Assembly (NCBI RefSeq): GCF_905371695.1
Contig: NZ_CAJPMA010000056.1
Location: 1-11,020, forward strand
Direction: 5' to 3'
Length of the DNA stretch: 11,020 nucleotides
Source: an uncultured Campylobacter sp.
Lineage (GTDB): Bacteria > Campylobacterota > Campylobacteria > Campylobacterales > Campylobacteraceae
The notes under the pieces were generated by a model. That model made no database searches and had not been told where the DNA came from. It saw nothing but the letters and a program-made list of their open reading frames with translations. Each line of letters starts with the position of its first letter. The first letter of the stretch is position 1. Shown here one piece after another: positions 1-5,232 of this stretch. The translations under genes were made by a program, and so were the position numbers.

Positions 1-927
1 CGCAAAGACCTTCACCATATCACCCGCAATAACCTGCGTAGTGTCGCTAGCTACGATGCTGCTGTATGCGCTCGTGCAAAAGTCGCTGCTAACTCTATAA
101 TCGTCATCGACGAATAAAATTCCCTTCAAATTCGACTCAGCAGCCGCTCTAAACGCCTCGTTTATCTCCTCTTTGCTAGCAGGTCTTTTTAAAACCGCCG
201 TTAGATCAACCATCGAGACGTTTGCGACCGGCACGCGCACGCTTTGTCCGTGCATCTTGCCGTTTAGTTCGGGAAGTACTTTTGCGATCGCTTTTGCGGC
301 TCCGGTGGTCGTAGGCCCGATATTTAGGGCCGCAGCACGCGAGCGGCGGAAGTCTTTGGCCTTCACGTCAACCAAGCTTTGGCCGTTTGTGTAGGCGTGG
401 ATCGTGGTCATGAGCCCTTTTACGATGCCGAATTTATCGTTTAGCACCTTTGCGACGGGTGCTAGGCCGTTTGTGGTGCAGCTTGCGTTTGAGACGATCG
501 CTTCGCCTGCGTATTTATCGTCGTTTACGCCGACTACAAACGTCGCCGTGTCGTCTTTTGCCGGAGCGCTCATGACGACTTTTTTGATGCCGCGAGCTAG
601 ATAGGGCTCGCACTTTTCAGTGGTTAAAAACTTGCCCGTACACTCTAAAACCACGTCTGCGCCGTAGTCTGCGTAGCTAAGCTCGTTTAGATCTCTTGTT
701 GAAAAAACTCTTATCTTTTTGCCGTTTACTTCTATAAAATCGTCGCTTATCACCTTAACGTCTTGCTTAAATTCGCCGTGCACGCTGTCGTATTTGAGCA
801 GATAGCGCGTCATGTCGCGCGTCGCCGTGTCGTTGATAGCGACAAGCTCAACATCATCTCGCTCTAAAATAATACGAGCAGCGCACCTACCGATACGTCC
901 AAAACCGTTGATCGCGATTTTTACCAT
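1..927 (-). CDS. gap: glyceraldehyde-3-phosphate dehydrogenase, 3' end outside window
   Basis: Cytoplasmic GAPDH, converting glyceraldehyde-3-phosphate, phosphate and NAD+ to 1,3-bisphosphoglycerate in glycolysis, and the reverse in gluconeogenesis. My translation from ATG at 927-925 gives 309 residues with no stop; compared with the usual length of about 332, some 20-25 C-terminal residues lie beyond position 1. Visible landmarks are the Rossmann start INGFGRIGR (about 6-14), Asp33 in AINDT (the residue that favours NAD+ over NADP+), the catalytic SNASCTTN with Cys150, His177 in TTIHAYT, the RRSRAAALNIGPTTTGAA segment (about 194-211) and RVPVANVSMVDLT. A Shine-Dalgarno AAGGA lies 7 bases before the ATG. 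It is divergent from nadD. In C. jejuni, as I recall, pgk and tpiA follow gapA, so they may lie to the left. NAD+ preference is inferred from Asp33 only. Confidence 0.96.
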   Translation of the reverse strand, partial: MVKIAINGFGRIGRCAARIILERDDVELVAINDTATRDMTRYLLKYDSVHGEFKQDVKVISDDFIEVNGKKIRVFSTRDLNELSYADYGADVVLECTGKFLTTEKCEPYLARGIKKVVMSAPAKDDTATFVVGVNDDKYAGEAIVSNASCTTNGLAPVAKVLNDKFGIVKGLMTTIHAYTNGQSLVDVKAKDFRRSRAAALNIGPTTTGAAKAIAKVLPELNGKMHGQSVRVPVANVSMVDLTAVLKRPASKEEINEAFRAAAESNLKGILFVDDDYRVSSDFCTSAYSSIVASDTTQVIAGDMVKVFA

Positions 928-1066
928 TGAGAATTCCTTTGTATGAAGTTGTCAAATTTTACAAAAAAGCGCTTTAAGTCTGCTTTACTCGATCTATTTT
1001 TATCGTTTCAACTCAAATTTACGTCATTTTGGATAAGCTTAGGATTTAAAATTTAAGGTTTAAAAT
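928..1066. promoter_or_regulatory. divergent promoter region between gap and nadD
   Basis: This 139-bp spacer is about 27% G+C by hand count and must hold the start signals for gap (leftward) and nadD (rightward). The nadD side has a weak AAGG (1055-1058) eight bases before its ATG; a loose -10 candidate GATAAG lies at 1032-1037, with no clear -35. A perfect 10-bp palindrome AAAGCGCTTT occupies 966-975, just upstream of the gap -10 candidate, and could be an operator or chance. Campylobacter sigma70 promoters usually lack a strong -35 box, so exact starts cannot be fixed by eye. Confidence 0.5.
956..961 (-). promoter_or_regulatory. candidate -10 box for gap
   Basis: The minus strand reads TAAAAT here, one mismatch from TATAAT, preceded by a T-run (TTTTTTG) as in many Campylobacter vegetative promoters. 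It would start transcription near 949, giving a 5' leader of about 22 nt that contains the AAGGA ribosome site at 935-939. There is no recognisable -35. This is a plausible but unproven assignment. Confidence 0.35.
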
Positions 1067-1600
1067 ATGAATTTGGCGCTTTTCGGCGGTAGTTTCGACC
1101 CGCCGCATTTAGGACACGATAGCATCGTAAAAACCGTTCTTGGCGGGCTTGATATCGATAAATTAATCATAATGCCTACGTTTATAAGTCCTTTTAAAAG
1201 CGATTTTTCGGCGCCTCCCGCGCTTCGCCTAAAATGGACGCGCGCGCTTTGGCAAGGATTGGAGCGCGCGGAAATTTCGGATTTTGAAATCTCGCAAAAC
1301 CGCCCCGTCCCAACGATCGAAACGGCACGATATCTAGCCGCGCGGTACGAAATTTCTAAATTCTATCTAATCATCGGCGCCGATCACCTAGCAAGCCTTG
1401 ATAAATGGCACGAAATTTCGCACCTAAAAGAACTCGTAACCTTCGTCGTAGCCGAGCGTAATCACATAAAAATACCTAGCGAGCTAGCAAAGATCGACAT
1501 TCACGTGGACGTTAGTTCGTCGCAAATTCGCAGATTGCAAACGCCTAACGAGATACCAGCGGCGATTAGAGACGAAGTGATAAAATTTTACAAAGGATAA
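1067..1600 (+). CDS. nadD: nicotinate-nucleotide adenylyltransferase
   Basis: NadD transfers AMP from ATP to nicotinate mononucleotide, making deamido-NAD, the penultimate step of NAD+ synthesis in the cytoplasm. The 177-residue product is of usual length. It carries the nucleotidyltransferase signature GGSFDPPHLGH at 7-17 with the HxGH histidines H14 and H17, the family motif GADHLASLDKW at 104-114, and the C-terminal SSSQIR at 150-155, equivalent to ISSTxIR. The start is ATG with a weak AAGG eight bases upstream. rsfS begins two bases after its stop, and an AAGGA at the nadD 3' end serves as the rsfS ribosome site, so the two are co-transcribed and probably coupled. The nadD-rsfS pairing is common in bacteria. 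Nothing is unusual in the sequence. Confidence 0.96.
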   Translation: MNLALFGGSFDPPHLGHDSIVKTVLGGLDIDKLIIMPTFISPFKSDFSAPPALRLKWTRALWQGLERAEISDFEISQNRPVPTIETARYLAARYEISKFYLIIGADHLASLDKWHEISHLKELVTFVVAERNHIKIPSELAKIDIHVDVSSSQIRRLQTPNEIPAAIRDEVIKFYKG

Positions 1601-1602
1601 AG

Positions 1603-1926
1603 ATGGATTTTCAAAAAAGAATCGGAGAAATCGTCAAAATTTTAGACGAGAAAAAGGCGGAACAAATCGAGGTCTTTGATATGAGAGAGCGCGACTATTT
1701 CGTGAAATTCGTAGTTATCGCTACGACGATGGGCGAGCGCCACGCGCTATCGCTAACGGATGATTTAAAACTGGGGCTAAAACCTTTGGGCGAAGAATTT
1801 TTAGGCATCGAAAGCTCAGGCGAGTGGGTCGTGTGCGATCTGGGCGATATTTTAATACATCTAATGAGTCCTGAATACCGCGCAAAATATAACATAGAAG
1901 AGTTCCTCAATAAAATTAAAGCCTAG
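1603..1926 (+). CDS. rsfS: ribosome silencing factor RsfS (YbeB/Iojap family)
   Basis: RsfS binds ribosomal protein L14 on the 50S subunit and blocks subunit joining, lowering translation in stationary phase or starvation. The 107-residue protein has the typical size and the conserved core SGEWVVCDLGDILIHLMSP (about 72-90), with the Asp79/Asp82 pair, followed by EYRAKYNIEEF near the C terminus. ATG at 1603 follows AAGGA with a 5-base gap, two bases after the nadD stop. It ends at TAG 1924-1926. The same reading frame then stays open for another 100 codons without a stop (to TAA 2227-2229). The RsfS domain is complete before the TAG, so I treat the TAG as the true end. Confidence 0.94.
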   Translation: MDFQKRIGEIVKILDEKKAEQIEVFDMRERDYFVKFVVIATTMGERHALSLTDDLKLGLKPLGEEFLGIESSGEWVVCDLGDILIHLMSPEYRAKYNIEEFLNKIKA

Positions 1927-1981
1927 CTGGAATCTTACGTAAATTTCTGCCGCGCGTCACTCTTAAATTTTGCCAGTCGGC

Positions 1982-1990
1982 GGGGGGGGG
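1982..1990 (+). repeat. homopolymeric G tract, G9
   Basis: Nine consecutive G, preceded by CGGC. It is the only long G or C homopolymer I noticed in the window. In Campylobacter, G/C runs of 8 or more are the classic slip-strand sites behind phase variation, usually inside surface-structure genes. Here the run lies 55 bases after the rsfS stop and in no recognised gene, so the functional effect, if any, is unknown. Confidence 0.9.
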
Positions 1991-2185
1991 TTGCGCCTCG
2001 TTTTAAGCTCGCTCGACGACGACTCGGTATCCGTTCCTGGACGAGTTCGCTAGACCGCGCGGTTACAAATCGCGCGCGACGCCATACGGTAAGCAAGCAT
2101 TTGCAAAACTGCTGCGAACCTTCTGTAAGCCTACCGGGCCTAGATATCTATAACCCGCCATTTAAGACGTTGCCTACGCCTAAGC

Positions 2186-2206
2186 AAAGCTCCGAGCTTT
2201 TCTTTT
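2186..2206 (+). terminator. probable intrinsic terminator of nadD-rsfS
   Basis: AAAGCT (2186-2191), loop CCG, then AGCTTT (2195-2200) forms a short perfect hairpin followed by TCTTTT. It lies just before the stop of the convergent SseB-like gene and is placed to end rightward transcription. The stem is only 6 bp with three A-U pairs, so strength is uncertain. Read leftward the tail is TTTGCTT, so weak bidirectional action is possible. If this is the terminator, the nadD-rsfS message has a 3' UTR of about 280 nt. Confidence 0.45.
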
Positions 2207-2225
2207 GCCTTATTAAATCGGCGCG

Positions 2226-2633
2226 CTAATCAAATAGCGCCTTGAAAAAATTACAATCCAGTCTTAAAGCGTGCGAATATGCGTCTATCACGACGCCCGC
2301 ACACTCGTTTTTTTCGCCGCCAAGCATCGCTGCATAGTCTTTTAGGCGCAAATTTATCGCCTCCTGTTCGCTATCGGCACGCCATTTTATTATCTCGTCG
2401 CGGCCTGTAAATGCGGGGAAAAATTTCTCGTTCGTATCCTCGTCCTCTAAAAGCGCGAATTTTATATTTGAGCCCTCTTCCTCATAAAATGCGTTACCGT
2501 CAGGTTTTGCTAGCGGTGCGGCGGCTACGATCGGTGCGAAAAATTCCGCCTTTTTTAGGCATGCTATGAGCCTCTTTTCGTTCGCTTCGCTAGGATCTGC
2601 TAAAAACGCGTCCATTGCGGATTTTACGTCCAT
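2226..2633 (-). CDS. SseB-like domain protein of unknown function
   Basis: A 135-residue soluble, acidic protein without signal peptide or membrane segment. Its pattern resembles the SseB N-terminal domain: an opening helix of the type MDAFLADPSEANEKRLIACL, a strand pair around FAPIVA, KFALLEDEDTNEKFFPAFTGRDEIIKW (about 58-84; the F.PAFT..DEI..W element is the most telling), then an amphipathic helix and a GVVIDAYSHALRLD segment near the end. The family is named after E. coli SseB (enhanced serine sensitivity), whose biochemical role is not settled, so no function is claimed. The ATG at 2633-2631 has AAAGGG five bases upstream. It lies 75 bp after argS on the same strand and is probably the last gene of that operon. 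Assignment is by pattern only. Confidence 0.68.
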   Translation of the reverse strand: MDVKSAMDAFLADPSEANEKRLIACLKKAEFFAPIVAAAPLAKPDGNAFYEEEGSNIKFALLEDEDTNEKFFPAFTGRDEIIKWRADSEQEAINLRLKDYAAMLGGEKNECAGVVIDAYSHALRLDCNFFKALFD

Positions 2634-2677
2634 TTTCGCCCTTTAAATTTTATATGGATTTTAAGAGGCCTACCGAG

Positions 2678-2707
2678 GCGGGCGCATTTGCGCACCCGCT
2701 TGCGCCC
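2678..2707 (-). repeat. overlapping inverted repeats between argS and SseB-like gene
   Basis: Two hairpins share the segment 2680-2686. One pairs GCGGG (2678-2682) with CCCGC (2695-2699) and extends with CGC/GCG (2683-2685 with 2690-2692), leaving a two-base bulge and a 4-nt loop. The other pairs GGGCGCA (2680-2686) with TGCGCCC (2701-2707) perfectly around a 14-nt loop. They cannot form together. No U-run follows on the minus strand, so it is not a standard terminator. It may stabilise the argS 3' end, act as a weak attenuator, or be incidental. Confidence 0.45.
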
Positions 2708-2708
2708 A

Positions 2709-4346
2709 TTACATTCGTTCTTTTGCTTTGATCCCCAGCAACCCTAACGCCGTGCGCAAGGAGAGCGCGACGACGGCAAAAAGCTTTAACAGAGCGTCCT
2801 CTCCATCACTGCCTACGACGCGGTTTTCGTTATAAAATTTATGAAAGCTCGCCGCAAGAGATTTTAGATAATCTGGAATCTTATGAAGTTGTTTCGACGC
2901 GTAAGAATCCCGTAAAATTTCCGGCAATTCAAGCGCCTCAAATAGTAAATTTTTAGCCGCATCGTTTAAATTTTCGAGACTAGCCGCCTCTACATCCGTA
3001 GAGGTTTTACCGGCTTTGGCGAAAACTTGATTTACCCTGGCGTGAGCGTAATTGATATAGTAAATCGGATTTGAGCTATCCTCGCGTTTCAGCTCATCGA
3101 CGTCGAATTCCAAACTGCTCGTGTTAGCCTTGCTTACGAAAATAAAGCGCAATGCGTCCGCGCCGATCTCTGCGGCGATGTCGCTCATTAGCACCGCATT
3201 GCCGGCGCGTTTGCTCATTTTATACGGCTTGCCGTCTTTTAAGAGACTTACCATCTGCATTAAAATAACTTCCAAGCGACTCTCGTCGTAGCCTAAAAAA
3301 TGAATCGCCGCTTTTAAACGCGCGATATACCCGTGGTGGTCTGCGCCCCATATATTAACGTAACGGTCGTAATTTTGCCCGAATTTTGCGTCGTGGTAGA
3401 CGATATCGCCGGCTAAATAGGTAGGACGCCCGTCGTCGCGCACCACGACGCGGTCGTTATCGTCACCCAGCACGGTCGAGGCGATATAAGTTGCGCCGTC
3501 TTTTTCGTACATTTGACCCGATCTTTTCAGCTTTTCTATCGTCGCTCCCAGATTGCCGTAAAAGCTCTTTTCGCTAGCCCAATTATCTATTTTTATGTCG
3601 ATGTCGGCGAGATCTTTTTTGATAATTTCAAGCACGCGGTCTTTACCGAATTGCGCAAGCTCTAAATTTCGCGCCTCATCGTAGAAAATTTCTTTACCGA
3701 ATTTTTCAAGCGCCTCTCGCGCGATCGTTTCGATGTATTCGCCTCGGTAATATTTTTCAGGATACGAGACCGTCTCGCCAAAAAGGTTTTTGCGCGCCCA
3801 AAGGGAGATAGATACGCCTAATAGGTCGATTTGATTACCCGCATCGTTTATATAGTACTCGGTTAAAATTCTATGTCCCAAATACCGACCGATGCGAGCT
3901 AGCGTATCGCCAAATACCGCTCCGCGCACGTGTCCGATATGTAAAGGTCCAGTCGGGTTTGCGCTAATATATTCTATAAAACAACTCTCTTTTTCGGCCG
4001 AATTTTCAGCGTTTTTAGCTTGCGCGCCCGCAAAATTTATAGGACGACTCGCTTCAAAGCCTGCGAATTTCTCGCCGTTTTTTAACGCGGCCGTGCTAAC
4101 TGCGTCTAGAAATTTGGCCGTAAGCTTAAAATTTAAATACCCGTTTACCGCACTAACCTCGAAAATTTCGCTTCTTTCAAATTTTGCGGCAAGCTCACTA
4201 GCTATCGCTACGGGCGATTTTTTAAGCTCTTTTGCAAGGCTAAAAGTCGGCATCGCGTAGTGCGCCAACGTCTTGTCCTTCGGCCTTTCAAGCGCTGCTT
4301 CGCGACCTAAAATTTTAGAAATTTCGGCCTTTACGATCTCTTTCAA
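2709..4346 (-). CDS. argS: arginyl-tRNA synthetase
   Basis: Class I aminoacyl-tRNA synthetase that charges tRNA-Arg with arginine using ATP. In the 545 residues the N-terminal additional domain covers about 1-95, the HIGH motif is at 136-139 within NPTGPLHIGHVRG, and the KMSK loop is at 376-379 in KPYKMSKRAGN. The helical anticodon-binding domain follows, with YYINYAHARVNQVF and a C-terminal LGLLGI helix. The start is TTG at 4346-4344: an in-frame TAG, which is also the tatA stop, sits 9 bases upstream, and no ATG occurs before residue 32. The TTG start preserves the N terminus MKEIVKAEISKIL, close to the C. jejuni protein as I recall it. A linker at about 95-120, rich in Ala/Asn/Glu, looks longer than in C. 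jejuni (about 530 residues). It lies in the gmk-tatA-argS cluster, downstream of tatA. Confidence 0.96.
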   Translation of the reverse strand: MKEIVKAEISKILGREAALERPKDKTLAHYAMPTFSLAKELKKSPVAIASELAAKFERSEIFEVSAVNGYLNFKLTAKFLDAVSTAALKNGEKFAGFEASRPINFAGAQAKNAENSAEKESCFIEYISANPTGPLHIGHVRGAVFGDTLARIGRYLGHRILTEYYINDAGNQIDLLGVSISLWARKNLFGETVSYPEKYYRGEYIETIAREALEKFGKEIFYDEARNLELAQFGKDRVLEIIKKDLADIDIKIDNWASEKSFYGNLGATIEKLKRSGQMYEKDGATYIASTVLGDDNDRVVVRDDGRPTYLAGDIVYHDAKFGQNYDRYVNIWGADHHGYIARLKAAIHFLGYDESRLEVILMQMVSLLKDGKPYKMSKRAGNAVLMSDIAAEIGADALRFIFVSKANTSSLEFDVDELKREDSSNPIYYINYAHARVNQVFAKAGKTSTDVEAASLENLNDAAKNLLFEALELPEILRDSYASKQLHKIPDYLKSLAASFHKFYNENRVVGSDGEDALLKLFAVVALSLRTALGLLGIKAKERM

Positions 4347-4358
4347 TACGGGAACCTA
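4344..4358 (-). promoter_or_regulatory. TTG start of argS with weak ribosome site on the tatA stop
   Basis: On the minus strand the tatA stop and following bases read TAGG, then TTCCCGTA, then the TTG start. The only Shine-Dalgarno-like bases (TAGG) therefore overlap the tatA stop. A weak site plus a TTG start suggests low intrinsic initiation and dependence of argS translation on ribosomes finishing tatA. The coupling is an inference. Confidence 0.6.
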
Positions 4359-4568
4359 CGCTTTTTTAGTCTCTTCTATTTTTGCCTCGCCTGCCTCGTC
4401 GTCCACTTGTTTTTCTACCTTTTCGGTAGGCTTTTCGTCTTCCATTTCGGCTTTAAAACTCTTTATACCCTTGCCTAGTCCTTTTGCCAGCTCAGGAATT
4501 TTCTTTGCGCCAAATAGTAAAACTATAATGACTAAAATAATTAACAATTGCTGAACGCTAATCCCCAT
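4356..4568 (-). CDS. tatA: twin-arginine translocase subunit TatA
   Basis: TatA oligomerises in the inner membrane and provides the passage for folded proteins delivered by TatBC. The 70-residue product shows the complete TatA plan: a short periplasmic N terminus, one membrane helix (about 6-19, QQLLIILVIIVLLF), the F19-G20 hinge, an amphipathic helix beginning AKKIPELAKGLGKGIKSFK, and a charged cytoplasmic tail. FGAKKIPELAKGLG fits TatA better than TatB, although small members are hard to separate by eye. ATG at 4568 has an excellent AAGGAG five bases upstream. It sits between gmk (47 bp) and argS (9 bp). tatC is not in the window. Confidence 0.93.
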   Translation of the reverse strand: MGISVQQLLIILVIIVLLFGAKKIPELAKGLGKGIKSFKAEMEDEKPTEKVEKQVDDEAGEAKIEETKKA

Positions 4569-4594
4569 CTTTTCTCCTTTGAAATTTTCGCAAT

Positions 4595-4600
4595 ATTATC
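4595..4600 (-). promoter_or_regulatory. candidate -10 box for tatA-argS
   Basis: In the 47-bp A+T-rich gap between gmk and tatA the minus strand reads TATGATAATATTG; GATAAT is one mismatch from TATAAT. A start near 4588 would give a leader of about 20 nt carrying AAGGAG. It could serve as an internal promoter for tatA, argS and the SseB-like gene. No -35 is visible and A+T-rich spacers yield such matches by chance. Confidence 0.3.
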
Positions 4601-4615
4601 ATAATTTCATAAAAT

Positions 4616-5227
4616 TTAACAATCGATCCAGTTCTCTATCGTTTGATGAAGGTCGATTTTCGAGCTTTTTAGACGCATTGAGCGCACAATCGAATTTAAC
4701 CCCTTATAACTCTTCTCTAAATCGTCGTTAATTAAAAAATAGTCGTATTCTAAAATATGCTCCATCTCGCCGACTGCGTTCATTAGGCGATTTTCGATGT
4801 TTTCTCCGCTATCCGTGGCGCGGCTTATTAGGCGCTTTTTAAGCTCATTCTTATTTACGGTCGTAATAAAAACAGACGTGATGTAGCTTTTAAATTTCTC
4901 TCGCGCTATGTGAAAGCCCTGTACGTCGATATCGAAAATTACTATTTTACCTGCTTCAAGAGCACTAATTACGGGCTTTAAACTAGTGCCGTAAAAATTT
5001 TTATGCACCTGCGCCCACTCTAAAAATTCGTCTTTTTCGATACCTTTTTTAAACTCGGCTTCGCTTATAAAATAGTAATTAACGCCCTCTTTTTCGCCAT
5101 CCCTCGGCGCTCTGGTGGTGCTCGAAATAGAAAAATAAAGCCCTTTTTCCTCTTTTAAAAGTCGTCCCAAAAGCGTGCTTTTGCCGCTGCCGCTAGGTCC
5201 GGAGACGATTAAAATTTGACCCTTCAT
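4616..5227 (-). CDS. gmk: guanylate kinase
   Basis: Phosphorylates GMP to GDP with ATP, a cytoplasmic step of purine nucleotide synthesis and recycling. The 203-residue protein is of normal length. It carries the P-loop GPSGSGKST at 10-18, the GMP-binding STTRAPRDGEKEGVNYYF (about 36-53) and the IFDIDVQG strand. Two starts are possible: ATG at 5227 or TTG at 5230, directly adjacent and in frame. A GAGGA on the minus strand lies 12 bases from the ATG and 9 from the TTG. I choose ATG, giving MKGQILIVSG, but TTG (one residue more) has the better spacing. The gene begins five bases after the acidic gene stop, so the two are co-transcribed. Confidence 0.95.
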   Translation of the reverse strand: MKGQILIVSGPSGSGKSTLLGRLLKEEKGLYFSISSTTRAPRDGEKEGVNYYFISEAEFKKGIEKDEFLEWAQVHKNFYGTSLKPVISALEAGKIVIFDIDVQGFHIAREKFKSYITSVFITTVNKNELKKRLISRATDSGENIENRLMNAVGEMEHILEYDYFLINDDLEKSYKGLNSIVRSMRLKSSKIDLHQTIENWIDC

Positions 5228-5232
5228 CAAAG

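Larger units (their letters stand above)
1927..2225. other. 300-bp anomalous region without recognised gene, between convergent genes
   Basis: No recognised gene lies here. Composition is about 53% G+C by hand count (1921-2220), against about 27% in the gap/nadD spacer. It contains a run of nine G, a perfect palindrome ACCGCGCGGT (2054-2063), a possible GC-only hairpin of CGCGCG arms at 2056-2061 and 2071-2076 around a 9-nt loop, and a palindrome TAGATATCTA (2141-2150). The plus frame continuing from rsfS is open for 100 codons but has no ATG; its product (Arg/Ser/Leu/Pro/Cys-rich, starting LESYVNFCRASL) matches no family I recognise. A 32-codon ATG frame runs opposite (2063-2161) without a ribosome site. 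Possibilities are a decayed gene, a dispersed repeat, or a structured 3' UTR of nadD-rsfS. Confidence 0.6.

Noticed and set aside
173..604. Two plus-strand open frames of 73 and 66 codons
   Set aside because: Both lie antisense to gap, whose protein is fully conserved; no independent support.
2063..2161. 32-codon ATG frame on the minus strand in the G+C-rich island
   Set aside because: Too short, no Shine-Dalgarno, no recognisable protein; kept only as part of the region description.
1927..2225. tRNA or other known RNA gene in the G+C-rich island
   Set aside because: I looked for a cloverleaf (acceptor ends, GTTCRAnnC T-loop) on both strands and found none; the hairpins alone do not define a known RNA.
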